Positions 1 to 6,860 of a DNA stretch of 22,291 nt are shown one piece after another. Position numbers and translations under genes: made by a program. How positions within the stretch are numbered: the first letter of the stretch is position 1; every line of letters starts with the position of its first letter. Where the stretch lies: positions 1 through 22,291 of the IMG/VR virus record IMGVR_UViG_3300036832_000238; one strand, given 5' to 3'. The DNA comes from a virus. The notes under the pieces are model-generated. The model was not told where the DNA came from and searched no databases. It worked only from the letters and a program-made list of their open reading frames with translations.

Positions 1-238
1 TTGACCGTCTCGTTAATATACTCAATAGCCAACATGACGCCATACATAATATCCACATCATCGTGGTCAGGTACAACGCCCCACTCAAGAGACTCCTCCA
101 GCAACTTGTGAGCTACGTCACCCTTAATACTAGCATCGCTGGGCAGGTTATCGTATGTCAGCAACACTTGCACAGAGCCGGGGCATGGCAGCCACCTACC
201 AGCAGCCGATGGCGGTCTTAAGTCTGCATGTTCTGCCA
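1..238 (-). CDS. DUF2800 / Cas4-RecB-like nuclease, N-terminal part (cut by window edge)
   Basis: The minus frame is open from an ATG at 238 to the left edge, so about 79 N-terminal codons are visible. The protein starts MAEHADLRPPSAAGRWLPCP and continues with a GSVQ segment. About 40 residues in it has KGDVAHKLLEE. The pattern 'HA.L.PSSA.RWL.CPGS ... G..AH.LLE' is the N-terminal signature of the DUF2800 family, a PD-(D/E)XK nuclease group related to Cas4 and RecB and common in phage replication and recombination modules. The catalytic Asp and Glu/Lys residues lie beyond the edge, so activity cannot be judged. An AGGA about 9 bases and a GGGA about 1 base upstream are possible ribosome binding sites. 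It is the last visible gene of the leftward set that includes the primase-helicase, which fits a DNA-processing role. Confidence 0.72.
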
Positions 239-257
239 TGTCCCGTATCCTACAGAG

Positions 258-389
258 TTAATCGTCTGTCTCGTTGTAATCTTCCACGCTGTAATCGTAT
301 TCGTCGCTGTCAAACAGCGGATCGTCGTCGTCAATTGGCGCTACTCCGCTAAGTTGAATACCGTAGTAGTCGAACAGGGGGAGCTGCAT
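258..389 (-). CDS. Small very acidic protein, 43 aa
   Basis: This open frame starts with ATG at 389, three bases after the stop of the upstream gene (393-692), and ends with TAA at 258-260. The translation begins MQLPLFDYYGIQLSG and ends YNETDD. About a third of the residues are Asp or Glu, with almost no basic residues. GGGTGA lies a few bases before the ATG and is a usable ribosome binding site. The tight spacing on both sides (19 bases to the nuclease start) suggests translational coupling in one operon. No family is recognised. Small acidic phage proteins are often DNA mimics or inhibitors of host nucleic-acid enzymes, but nothing here proves that. The acidity and the lack of any other gene in the gap are the main support. 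Confidence 0.5.
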   Translation of the reverse strand: MQLPLFDYYGIQLSGVAPIDDDDPLFDSDEYDYSVEDYNETDD

Positions 390-392
390 ACG

Positions 393-692
393 TCACCCAT
401 TGGTTTCGTGTGGCACAATCGCCGCGAGTGGCGGGATTGCCCACGACTGGACAGGAGCGAGCGGAACGCTGCTTGCGACCGGCGCGGTGTTGGCTGGGGC
501 AGCAGCGGCAGGCACAGGCTGTCCCGGTGTGCTAGGCGGGTTCGGCGCTGCGTTCTCGACCGGCGTTTCCTTGGGCTTGTCCTTGGCCTTGACCTCATGC
601 TTGGGGTCAGCCGGTTCGACAGGCTGCGGCGGCGGGTTCATCTTGTCCTTGAAGTCGTCCGAGATTGTCGGGTCGTTGTGTTTACCAGTCAT
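393..692 (-). CDS. Pro/Ala-rich, probably disordered protein, 99 aa
   Basis: The frame starts at ATG 692 with a strong GGAGG seven bases upstream. The TAG stop of the preceding gene (704-706) overlaps that ribosome binding site, so the two are probably coupled. The N-terminus (MTGKHNDPTISDDFKDKMNP) is charged. The rest is a proline- and alanine-rich stretch with Pro-Pro runs and few hydrophobics, so it is probably an unstructured linker-like protein. No family or catalytic motif is recognised. The leader includes GGTATTAAG directly before the ATG, a one-base variant of the window's repeated palindrome. GC content is higher than in neighbouring genes, as expected from Pro/Ala codons. Function unknown. 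Confidence 0.6.
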   Translation of the reverse strand: MTGKHNDPTISDDFKDKMNPPPQPVEPADPKHEVKAKDKPKETPVENAAPNPPSTPGQPVPAAAAPANTAPVASSVPLAPVQSWAIPPLAAIVPHETNG

Positions 693-703
693 CTTAATAC
701 CTC

Positions 704-1129
704 CTAGATTATAGACCGCTGAGTGCCGCCAGTGGTGGTGGTATGCTGCGCAATCACGTTGCTGAATGCCGAGTACAGCGCGGCGTACTGGTCGGCGCGA
801 GCCTCGGGCAGTCGCGGTATGCCCATTTGGGCAAGCACGCCCTGAAAGGCGGTCTTGATCGTCACGTTGTCGAGGTGCGGCTCGATCAGCGCCATCAGCA
901 TGTCCTCGCTCAGCGCTTGGTTGGCCGGTGGCGGTGGTGGTGCGGCAGCAGTCAGCCCCAGCGCGGCGTTCGCGTCGTTCGCCGGGTTCGGGGTATGCTG
1001 CACCTGCGGTTCCGGAGCATGGCCGGTGCCGTTGGCCGCGCCGGTCGGGTGCATCGCCGCCACCAGCTTGTCGAGCCGCATATTAATACCATGAATGGCA
1101 GTGACCATTTCTTCCATAATACCTGACAT
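704..1129 (-). CDS. Hypothetical protein, 141 aa, helical ends with Pro/Ala-rich middle
   Basis: It starts at ATG 1129 with GAGAGGA about 7 bases upstream, 15 bases after the stop of the primase-helicase gene. The N-terminus (MSGIMEEMVTAIHGINMRLD) has a heptad-like pattern that suggests a short coiled coil. Residues about 35-75 are Ala/Pro/Gln-rich. The C-terminal half (SEDMLMALIEPHLDNVTIKT) looks helical and globular. A phage protein with a coiled-coil head and a flexible linker could be an oligomeric accessory of the adjacent primase-helicase, but this is only inferred from position. GGTATTAAT encodes Gly-Ile-Asn near residue 14, one of the copies of the dispersed palindrome. No family recognised. 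Confidence 0.6.
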   Translation of the reverse strand: MSGIMEEMVTAIHGINMRLDKLVAAMHPTGAANGTGHAPEPQVQHTPNPANDANAALGLTAAAPPPPPANQALSEDMLMALIEPHLDNVTIKTAFQGVLAQMGIPRLPEARADQYAALYSAFSNVIAQHTTTTGGTQRSII

Positions 1130-1144
1130 TGTAAGTCCTCTCAG

Positions 1145-3496
1145 CTAAAGTACGTCCCTCAGTCTAGGCATGGCAACTGGCTGCGGTATTACTACATGCT
1201 CGGCTATCCGATACATGCCAGCTTTCATCCTAGCCTCACGAAAGCGCACTATCATCCCACGATTTACCATGTCATCAACAGTGCGGCGTACAATCTGCTC
1301 GCTGATATTAAACAGTTCGCTCATGTCCTTTGCAGACATGCTATCACTGTTCTCTGATAGCTCATTAAGGATACGGTTCTCCAGTTGCGCGTCTTTCTTG
1401 GGTGCGCCGCGTGTATCAGCGCCACTGGCAAGATAGTCACGGAAGTCTGGAATTTCATGACCGGGTGGCAATGCCTCCCAAGAGACGCCATTGGATACTA
1501 TGGGAAACTGCTCTTTACCGAAGTCTCTGCTTTGTATTACTATCCAGCTTATCTCGCCTGTGAAGCGGTAGAACTCTTTGCTGTAGAGTTGGATTTGTGC
1601 ATCGGGAGCGCCTTGTTGCGCTACAGAACCGGCTGTTGCGTCCATCAGGTTGGACATACCCTTGACACCACCAGCGGGAGACTTCCTGTCATGCTTTACT
1701 GTTAATACAGCACAGGTGTACTCAAGCTCACGGATGATATCGTTGATAATCTCGATCTGTTCGTATTCGGCTTTATTGAGGTTGCGGATGCCAAGCCGTT
1801 CTTCGCTAAACAGGATGACGGGTTCGATCACGACCAGCCAAGGCTTACCGGGCCATTCCTTGTTGTACTCGCGTAACAGGTTGCGGATGCTGTCAGCGCC
1901 ACGGAAGCCGACTGGTAGGGTCTTTTGGCGTCCGTCCTGTATCTTGGAGCTACGGGTTACGAACGCTAGCCCCTTGAAAGCTTCCTCTATTTCTTCCTCT
2001 GTAATATCCGGCCATTTTTCCTTGGTAAGCCGTCTTAACTGTGCTTGCATCTTACGGTGAAAGCGGTCCTCTCGTTCCTCCAGTGCAAGGTACAGTACGT
2101 TACACTTAACCACCTCGCGCCCTAGGAATTTCTTACCAAACAGGAGGTGCAGCACAATCTCGTATGTTAGTGTCGTCTTACCCATTTTAGACGGCCCTGA
2201 CAGGACCGTGTGGGTATTAAGAACTATCAGTCTCTCGATCAGGTATTCTATTGGCTTAACCGGCTTGTTGCGTATCGTGTGATAAAATATCGGATACGCA
2301 AGCTCATCCGGTTCGTCTCCCAAGATAGCGCCGGGTGTAGCTGTCATGGTGCCAGCTATGCGCTTAAGCGGGATCGCTGGTAGCGTACCAAACTCGGTTG
2401 TCGTAATACCAAGCACATCGGCCAGCATGGTTGCGGCATTGTTCTTGGGAATATCCAACAGTTCAGCTAGCAGCGATATGGGAGTGCGGGAGCCATTAGT
2501 AGCATCGCCCATGTCAGCAACGCCAAAATCCATAATGCTACCATTAGGGTAGATCATTATGCGCTCTTGCAGTTCTCTATTAAGATCGTCCTGCGTTATC
2601 TGATAGCCGCCCTCGTAGTCATGTGCCAATTGACCTATCAGGTGTGGAACCCAGTCATGTATGGCGTTCTTGGCTACGTTATTAAGGAACGTGTATTGCT
2701 TCTCATCGGGCGGATATGGGTTCTTGTTGCCGCGAGTAGGAGTTACAAAGGCTAGGTGTGAGTGGGCCTTGACGAACGCTAACAGCGTTTCAAGTCTTAA
2801 TGGCTCTAACTCAAACCCTCGTATTATCTTGGCCTGCCTATGCGGACGGTCAATGGTATTATCACCCTTGCGAGCTACAGTACCGGGTATGCGGCATATG
2901 CGACTAGCGTTGAATACCTTTTTATCAAGCTCGACTAGCTCATCGTCGAACCTGTCAGCGATGATATGCAGCGTTGTCCGGATCAAGTCGCGGACCTCTG
3001 GCATGTTCTCTAGGCCGTCCTCCAGCCTGTAGCGGCCATGCCCGCCGTTGCCGCTGTCGATCAGGCAGGCCAGCGGGAAACCATGCTCACGCGCCAGCCA
3101 GTCCGTTGCAGCGCGCGTCCGCGCCAGCGCCTCTAGGTGCTGGCCGTCCGTGCTGGAAATGCCGGTCTTGCGCTTGGCGTCGAAGTCTAACAGCAGTTCC
3201 CGCCGCAGGATGATATCGGTGTCCTTGGTGAGCAGGCCGATGTTGGCAAGCTCCAACCGATTGGTGCAACGATCCAGTATCTCGGGCGCGGTGGGATTAA
3301 GAGTGCAATAGATGCCGGTCGTTCCAGCATTGTCATATTGCATAATAGCGTTGGCGGCGATGACCGGATCATTGAAGTAACCGCTCGTTATTCGCCCGCG
3401 TATCTTTTCAATAATGCGTAGCTCGGTCACAGTATCCTTCGATACTGACCAGCGCATAGCTCGCAGGACGGTGCTATAATCAGGCTCAGCGAGCAT
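1145..3496 (-). CDS. Fused AEP-type primase and RepA/DnaB-like RecA-fold helicase with C-terminal winged helix, 783 aa
   Basis: Likely the phage's main replication enzyme. Residues about 40-230 look like an archaeo-eukaryotic primase/polymerase (AEP) domain: LDFD at 103-106 (metal-binding hhDhD), GNGGHGRY at 149-156 (the G-x-G-x-H type motif), and RIPGT followed by KG at 202-211. Residues about 425-665 are a RecA-fold ATPase of the RepA/AAA_25 group: Walker A GPSKMGKT at 434-441, YLALEE at 469-474, WLVVIEP at 553-559 (Walker B-like), then the conserved KHDRKS...G loop near 601-611. Residues about 705-765 look like a winged helix (ISEQIVRRTVDDMVNRGMIV). The start at 3496 has no clear ribosome binding site, and an internal Met (residue 14) is possible. 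The gene lies downstream of a leftward terminator at 3.6 kb, so it may have its own promoter or depend on readthrough. Confidence 0.85.
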   Translation of the reverse strand: MLAEPDYSTVLRAMRWSVSKDTVTELRIIEKIRGRITSGYFNDPVIAANAIMQYDNAGTTGIYCTLNPTAPEILDRCTNRLELANIGLLTKDTDIILRRELLLDFDAKRKTGISSTDGQHLEALARTRAATDWLAREHGFPLACLIDSGNGGHGRYRLEDGLENMPEVRDLIRTTLHIIADRFDDELVELDKKVFNASRICRIPGTVARKGDNTIDRPHRQAKIIRGFELEPLRLETLLAFVKAHSHLAFVTPTRGNKNPYPPDEKQYTFLNNVAKNAIHDWVPHLIGQLAHDYEGGYQITQDDLNRELQERIMIYPNGSIMDFGVADMGDATNGSRTPISLLAELLDIPKNNAATMLADVLGITTTEFGTLPAIPLKRIAGTMTATPGAILGDEPDELAYPIFYHTIRNKPVKPIEYLIERLIVLNTHTVLSGPSKMGKTTLTYEIVLHLLFGKKFLGREVVKCNVLYLALEEREDRFHRKMQAQLRRLTKEKWPDITEEEIEEAFKGLAFVTRSSKIQDGRQKTLPVGFRGADSIRNLLREYNKEWPGKPWLVVIEPVILFSEERLGIRNLNKAEYEQIEIINDIIRELEYTCAVLTVKHDRKSPAGGVKGMSNLMDATAGSVAQQGAPDAQIQLYSKEFYRFTGEISWIVIQSRDFGKEQFPIVSNGVSWEALPPGHEIPDFRDYLASGADTRGAPKKDAQLENRILNELSENSDSMSAKDMSELFNISEQIVRRTVDDMVNRGMIVRFREARMKAGMYRIAEHVVIPQPVAMPRLRDVL

Positions 3497-3608
3497 GACA
3501 GGAGCGACTTTCTAGGGACTATTAAGACGGCTTTGGATCGTGCCCCGGCCAGTTACCTAGCGAGGGGCGGGAAACCTGCGTCCAGTCTTAAGACAAGTCA
3601 AGCCCCAA

Positions 3609-3648
3609 AAACACGACACCCCGGCAGACCGGTGGGACTGCCGGGGTG
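3609..3648 (-). terminator. Intrinsic terminator of the leftward operon
   Basis: Left arm 3617-3627 and right arm 3638-3648 are perfectly complementary over 11 bp, GC-rich, with a 10-base loop. Read on the minus strand, the stem is followed after 4 bases by TTTTT. This is a standard rho-independent form and would end transcripts coming from the small-gene operon before the primase-helicase. Confidence 0.7.
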
Positions 3649-3749
3649 GGATCGGCCTCCCGGCCTTTCCTCCAAACCGAGCGCGAGAACCCGCGTCCAG
3701 AAAGTTCGGGGAAGGTAAGAGAGCTATGGGAAAAGTCAATCAGGGAAAG

Positions 3750-3796
3750 GCAGGATCGTATCAGGGGGGTTGGGAAGTTGGCTAATACGATCCTGC
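3750..3796. repeat. 12-bp perfect inverted repeat with G-rich loop
   Basis: GCAGGATCGTAT at 3750-3761 pairs perfectly with ATACGATCCTGC at 3785-3796. The 23-base loop holds runs of six, three and two G on the plus strand. No T-run follows on either strand, so it is unlikely to be a simple terminator. It could be a protein-binding site, a processing site or an origin element. Confidence 0.6.
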
Positions 3797-3839
3797 TAGG
3801 TGGGCGTTACGAACGCCAGCCCCTTATCCGGGCCTGTTA

Positions 3840-4604
3840 TCAGATAAGGTCGGGCATGTCTTTCAGCTTGCCCGACAGCGGCTCCAGCCCCAGCGTGATC
3901 CGTGCAGGGCGCAGGTACTGTTCCTCAAGCTGCGCAAGCTGTTGCTTCTCGTCAGCGCCAGCAGCCACGTTGGCAGCAATCCCCTTGCGGAGATATTCGA
4001 CACCATCGGGACCGACTTCGGCCTGCGCATTGAAGAACTTGTAGTTTGGATCAAGCGCGTGCTTCTTGTTGAACAGCTTGGTAACGACAGTGCGGGTAAC
4101 GTGCGCGATCAGCGGGTCTTTGGCGACCTTCGCACCAGTGCCGCGCTTGCCGATTTCGCCGCTGTAAAGCGCATTAATACCACGCTCGATAAGCTCGGCA
4201 TACGGCACAACCTGACGCTCGCCTTCGGGCTTGGGCACAACAGTCTGGAGCGGGTCGTTCTTCACCGCTGCATCGTAGTTGTCGAAGATTGCATTGGCCT
4301 TGCGCGCCGATGCAATAGCCGTGGACAGCCGATTGAGAATGTAAGCGCGCGTTGCGTTATACATCAGGCGGCGGCGCACATCGGCGGGAATGCTAAGCAG
4401 ATTAACAGTAATCAGCGGCTCGTAGTCGTCGATTTCGAACTCGATTGTGTTGGCTTTCTGCTCGGCAATCTGTTCGGCAGTCTGCTCAGTGGTCGTTTCA
4501 GCAGTCTCCGAAGCGGTGACGGGCGGGGTAGCTTCAAGGGTAGCAGCAGCAGGCATGTCAACAGTTTCCTCGTTTTGCGGGCGTGCGTATTTCTTGTAGG
4601 CCAT
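3840..4604 (-). CDS. Hypothetical protein, 254 aa
   Basis: The start is set at ATG 4604, because AGGA lies seven bases before it. The ATG at 4610 would be only one base from that site. The N-terminus (MAYKKYARPQNEETVDMPAA) is followed by a Thr/Ala/Glu-rich, probably disordered stretch to about residue 50. A globular part follows, with an acidic EFEIDDYEPLITVNL segment, ADVRRRLMYNATRAYILNRL (helical, basic) and further helical repeats to the C-terminus (LSGKLKDMPDLI). This looks like a soluble nucleic-acid-related or structural accessory protein. No family is recognised. It is the last gene before the 3.6-kb terminator. GGTATTAAT encodes Gly-Ile-Asn at 4170-4178. Function unknown. Confidence 0.7.
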   Translation of the reverse strand: MAYKKYARPQNEETVDMPAAATLEATPPVTASETAETTTEQTAEQIAEQKANTIEFEIDDYEPLITVNLLSIPADVRRRLMYNATRAYILNRLSTAIASARKANAIFDNYDAAVKNDPLQTVVPKPEGERQVVPYAELIERGINALYSGEIGKRGTGAKVAKDPLIAHVTRTVVTKLFNKKHALDPNYKFFNAQAEVGPDGVEYLRKGIAANVAAGADEKQQLAQLEEQYLRPARITLGLEPLSGKLKDMPDLI

Positions 4605-4619
4605 TATCATATCCTAGGT

Positions 4620-4871
4620 CTAGTGTCTAGTCGGTCCAGCGCCGTTCATATCTAGCCAGTAGTGGCAGAAAGCAAGGGCGGCAAGGTAGTCGTGCAGGTC
4701 GATATCGTTATCGCCTAGTGAATTAATACCATCCATGATTTCCACCAATTCCGGCATCTTACCGGAATCGGCTCTGGCTTGGCAGTCCTCGCAGGTTAAA
4801 ATGTGGTCAAGGATGACAGCGGATTGTGCGACGAACCGGACATATCCGGGGTCGCAAAGGATAGCGCGCAT
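4620..4871 (-). CDS. Small CxxC protein, 83 aa
   Basis: It starts at ATG 4871 with AGGAG six bases upstream. The protein has a single Cys pair, CEDC at residues 27-30, preceded by an ILDHIL segment. A C-terminal half follows with HDYLAALAFCHYWL. One CxxC pair could bind zinc in a dimer or together with the several His residues, but no known fold is recognised. The ribosome binding site lies inside the arm of an inverted repeat (4878-4911), so translation may be controlled by RNA structure. GGTATTAAT lies at about residue 48 (Gly-Ile-Asn). It is 15 bases upstream of the next gene's start. Confidence 0.65.
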   Translation of the reverse strand: MRAILCDPGYVRFVAQSAVILDHILTCEDCQARADSGKMPELVEIMDGINSLGDNDIDLHDYLAALAFCHYWLDMNGAGPTRH

Positions 4872-4877
4872 GGGAAA

Positions 4878-4911
4878 CTCCTAGCAGCCATGCTTTATAG
4901 GCCGCTAGGAG
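4878..4911 (-). promoter_or_regulatory. Hairpin that pairs with the ribosome binding site of the 83-aa gene
   Basis: CTCCTAGC at 4878-4885 is complementary to GCTAGGAG at 4904-4911, and a further GCC/GGC can pair inside across one mismatch. In the leftward transcript the AGGAG that serves the ATG at 4871 is the 3' arm of this stem, so folding would hide it. Confidence 0.5.
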
Positions 4912-4925
4912 CCTCACCGCAACGC

Positions 4926-5075
4926 CTACAGCGCCTTGCGTGCTGCGTTCATGCGTTCATTCCAGTTACGCTCTACGCGCTCCCAGTGGGGCCGCTCTTG
5001 GCGCGGTGCGCCGACGATCAGTGCGTTGCACGCATCCAATATGCGGCGGTATTGCTCCTGTGTGTATTTGTGCAT
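4926..5075 (-). CDS. Small basic protein, 49 aa
   Basis: This frame starts at ATG 5075 with GAGG six bases upstream and stops at TAG 4926-4928. The translation begins MHKYTQEQYRRILDACNALI and continues with VGAPRQERPHWERVERNWNE. It is rich in Arg and aromatic residues and probably helical. It fills what would otherwise be a gap in an operon that is otherwise tightly packed, and lies in the same orientation. No family is recognised. Small basic helical phage proteins often bind nucleic acid or host RNA polymerase, but that is only a possibility here. Confidence 0.6.
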   Translation of the reverse strand: MHKYTQEQYRRILDACNALIVGAPRQERPHWERVERNWNERMNAARKAL

Positions 5076-5101
5076 GGATAACCTCAGTTTGGATCGTGCT
5101 G

Positions 5102-5161
5102 TCAGGCTCGGGTCAAGATGAACCAGACAAAGATGAGCAGAATTACAGTTCCAGTAAACAT
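5102..5161 (-). CDS. Possible 19-aa hydrophobic (membrane) peptide
   Basis: ATG 5161 to TGA 5102-5104 encodes MFTGTVILLIFVWFILTRA, which is one transmembrane-like segment with a basic tail. The start follows the TAA of the upstream gene by four bases in the arrangement GGATTAATACC-ATG. The same arrangement is seen at 8757-8766, where GGATTAATACC-GTG begins a clearly real gene. A GGA about ten bases upstream is the only ribosome-binding match, so expression would depend on coupling. Its very short length keeps confidence low. It might be a small membrane-acting peptide. Confidence 0.35.
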   Translation of the reverse strand: MFTGTVILLIFVWFILTRA

Positions 5162-5165
5162 GGTA

Positions 5166-5558
5166 TTAATCCAATGGCAGACCTTCAAGCACACCCAGCG
5201 CCGCGCCGGTATCCCGCTCTAGGTCGATTTCCTCGAATAGTTCGATTTCCTCCAGATCGTTTTGCTCCCACTGGTCAATCCAGCTTGCAGCCTCCATGCC
5301 TGCGTCACTATCCTGCCAGCGTTCGGACTTATCGTCGAACTCGTTGCGGTTGTCGGCTGCAATGACTTCGCAGAACTCTACAGCCTTGCGGACAACCTCA
5401 TTGTATTCCCCGATAGCCTCGTTGCCCTTGGCGATCAGCGCGCCTATCTGCATTTCATAGTCTCGTATTTCGTCCTCCAGCTTGGCTCCTGCTATCTCGA
5501 TTTCCGCTTGCAGGTTATGCAAGTTCACAGTCTCGCCCTTGGTCAGCTTGAACGCCAT
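5166..5558 (-). CDS. Acidic, mostly helical hypothetical protein, 130 aa
   Basis: It starts at ATG 5558 with GGAG about nine bases upstream (GGAGTATTAAGACATG). The protein (start MAFKLTKGETVNLHNLQAEI) has a long heptad-like helical region over residues about 12-70, then an acidic tail with runs such as EEIELFEEIDLERD. The predicted charge is strongly negative. A coiled-coil dimer is likely. No family is recognised. The last codons are GAT TAA, with the stop codon inside GGATTAATACC, a copy of the repeated palindrome. The next reading frame starts four bases later. Confidence 0.65.
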   Translation of the reverse strand: MAFKLTKGETVNLHNLQAEIEIAGAKLEDEIRDYEMQIGALIAKGNEAIGEYNEVVRKAVEFCEVIAADNRNEFDDKSERWQDSDAGMEAASWIDQWEQNDLEEIELFEEIDLERDTGAALGVLEGLPLD

Positions 5559-5578
5559 GTCTTAATACTCCAGTGCGT

Positions 5579-5603
5579 TGGAGCTACCAGCTAGGTAGCT
5601 CCA
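5579..5603 (-). repeat. Intergenic hairpin, 10-bp perfect stem
   Basis: TGGAGCTACC and GGTAGCTCCA pair perfectly around a 5-base loop (AGCTA). It lies between the stop at 5612 and the ribosome binding site of the gene starting at 5558. No T-run follows on the minus strand, so RNA processing or stabilisation is as likely as termination. Confidence 0.6.
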
Positions 5604-5611
5604 GATCAGTG

Positions 5612-5860
5612 TTACCAGTCGATTGGATCGCCAGCCTTGAAAGGCTCAAAGCCCTCCATGCGAAACGAGCCGTCCGGTTGCTTAGTGTGACGTTCGCCAA
5701 CAACAGCGATGCCGCGTATGCCGTCCACCTTGCCAGCGCCGCCGTGTTTCCAAATCATCTTGGCAAACGCTACAGCATCCGCCTGCCGTGTGTTCCACGT
5801 GCGCAACAGGTTGCCCTTGTCGTCGATCATGCCGATGCAGTATTCCTGCTGTCGCGCCAT
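5612..5860 (-). CDS. Hypothetical protein, 82 aa
   Basis: It starts at ATG 5860 (MARQQEYCIGMIDDKGNLLR) with GGTAGGGA just upstream. The sequence reads as a small alpha/beta protein: two beta strands around a turn (YCIGMIDDKGNLL), a helix (DAVAFAKMIWKHG), another strand (GIRGIAVVGE) and a polar tail. No family is recognised. It is the first gene after a good minus-strand sigma-70-like promoter at 5913-5940, so it probably heads a transcription unit running left to the 3.6-kb terminator. Confidence 0.65.
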   Translation of the reverse strand: MARQQEYCIGMIDDKGNLLRTWNTRQADAVAFAKMIWKHGGAGKVDGIRGIAVVGERHTKQPDGSFRMEGFEPFKAGDPIDW

Positions 5861-5912
5861 TCCCTACCTCCAATGTCAAAGAGCCAGACCGCTAACGTAG
5901 CGACCTGGCCCT

Positions 5913-5940
5913 ATAGTAGCACATACGGTATAGTAGTCAA
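5913..5940 (-). promoter_or_regulatory. Leftward sigma-70-type promoter
   Basis: On the minus strand TTGACT (5940-5935) is followed after 16 bases by TACTAT (5918-5913). The spacer contains ACTATACCGTATG, 13 bases identical to the plus strand at 11692-11704, with the odd palindrome ATACCGTAT inside. It lies in the 83-base gap upstream of the 82-residue gene. Confidence 0.6.
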
Positions 5941-5943
5941 GAG

Positions 5944-6552
5944 CTAAATATCATATTCGTCAGCGTTGAACTGCTGCATTAATACCGATGTAACTATGTC
6001 ATCACCAGCAAAGCTAGGCAATTGGTTGCCGTTTTGCCAGAATTGACGATCTACAAGCGGCCTATCAGGGCGAATATACGTTATCCGACGCTGTATCTTG
6101 TCCTTGACGTTGTGCTGCTTGGTAAACGCCACAGCCACGAACACAGGGGGCCGCTTGTCCATCATGCCCTCGTCATGCATAATCGCCATTCCCGGTGGCA
6201 TGTGTGCGGGGTTGATCGTCGCGTCCTCGATCAGCCCAGTATAGCGCGGCGCGGCAAGGTACGGGCAGACCTGTAGGGCGTATGTCAGGCAGTCCAAGTG
6301 CATCGGAGGGTCAAGGTATGCGCCGTGCTTGTGAAAGGCGCTGGCGGGGCCTCCTACCAGCCATTTGACCTTGTGCAGCTTGCGTCCACAGATAGCGCAG
6401 AACCCGCCTATAATGATCTTCTGACGCTTGGCCTCGTCCATGACGGTAAAGTGCGGTCGTCCCGCCTTGTCGATCAGCGCGCCAGCGGGGATTGGATATC
6501 CCCGCCGGTCCAGTTTCAGGTGCGCCATTTGCGTGGGGATTAATACCTTCAC
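5944..6552 (-). CDS. Phage protein with Cys/His (zinc-like) domain, 202 aa
   Basis: The start is set at GTG 6552, which overlaps the upstream TGA by four bases (GTGA). A longer frame to 6606 would overlap the previous gene. The protein begins VKVLIPTQMAHLKLDRRGYP. The core has FCAICG (Cys52, Cys55), WLVGGPASAF, then DPPMHLDC (His85, Cys88) and ALQVCPYLA (Cys96). This spacing is that of a conserved phage domain of unknown function in which the Cys and His residues probably bind one zinc ion. The C-terminal half is mixed alpha/beta with basic patches (KDKIQRRITYIRPDRP). GGTATTAAT lies at the start (codons 3-5). Role unknown; a regulatory or nucleic-acid-binding part is possible. Confidence 0.7.
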   Translation of the reverse strand: MKVLIPTQMAHLKLDRRGYPIPAGALIDKAGRPHFTVMDEAKRQKIIIGGFCAICGRKLHKVKWLVGGPASAFHKHGAYLDPPMHLDCLTYALQVCPYLAAPRYTGLIEDATINPAHMPPGMAIMHDEGMMDKRPPVFVAVAFTKQHNVKDKIQRRITYIRPDRPLVDRQFWQNGNQLPSFAGDDIVTSVLMQQFNADEYDI

Positions 6553-6860
6553 AGTTGGGCCATTTCCTTGGGCGTGTCGGCGCTGATGATTATGATATTG
6601 CCGCACAGCACATCATCTAGTTTGTTAGGCTCCATAGCGGCTTGCCACATCATTGTGGCCGGAATGTTCAGCGGCAAATTATCAAGCTTGCCCTCCTCGT
6701 TGCAGAAAGCAACGCACTGACGGCCCTGCCACTCGTCCCAGTAGGGGAGCGCCTCGATATGCCCTCCAACCGCGTCTCGCAGTTGCTTGAGTTCAGGGCA
6801 CTTGGCCTGCTTGGAATCGGTGGTCGCACCATTGGCATTAATAATCGTCACGTAAAACAT
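6549..6860 (-). CDS. DUF3846-like protein, 103 aa
   Basis: It starts at ATG 6860, sharing one base with the upstream stop (TGATG), and ends with TGA overlapping the next gene's GTG. The segment LRDAVGGHIEALPYWDEWQG, then a run to FCNEEGKLDNLPLNIPAT, matches the DUF3846 pattern 'VGGYIE....CNEEGKL..LP.N', and the expected 'D.i.Gn.ii' tail follows (DDVLCGNIIII). The family is small, common in phages and plasmids of many bacteria, and has no proven function. Residues 7-11 (INANG) carry ATTAAT. The tight overlaps on both sides place it firmly in the operon. Confidence 0.75.
   Translation of the reverse strand: MFYVTIINANGATTDSKQAKCPELKQLRDAVGGHIEALPYWDEWQGRQCVAFCNEEGKLDNLPLNIPATMMWQAAMEPNKLDDVLCGNIIIISADTPKEMAQL

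Larger units (their letters stand above)
3497..3839. other. 343-base intergenic region with terminator, large inverted repeat and short hairpins
   Basis: No convincing gene lies between the primase-helicase start and the stop of the 254-residue gene. The region holds a leftward intrinsic terminator (3609-3648), a 12-bp inverted repeat with a G-rich loop (3750-3796), a small GGCGTT/AACGCC hairpin (3803-3817) and CTTATC/GATAAG (3823-3848, reaching into the neighbouring stop). Two minus-strand TTGACT boxes (3734-3739 and 3596-3601) could be -35 elements for the primase-helicase. Only the first has even a weak -10 (TACCTT, 16 bases away). GTCTTAAGAC at 3585-3594 is a perfect 10-bp palindrome. Confidence 0.6.
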
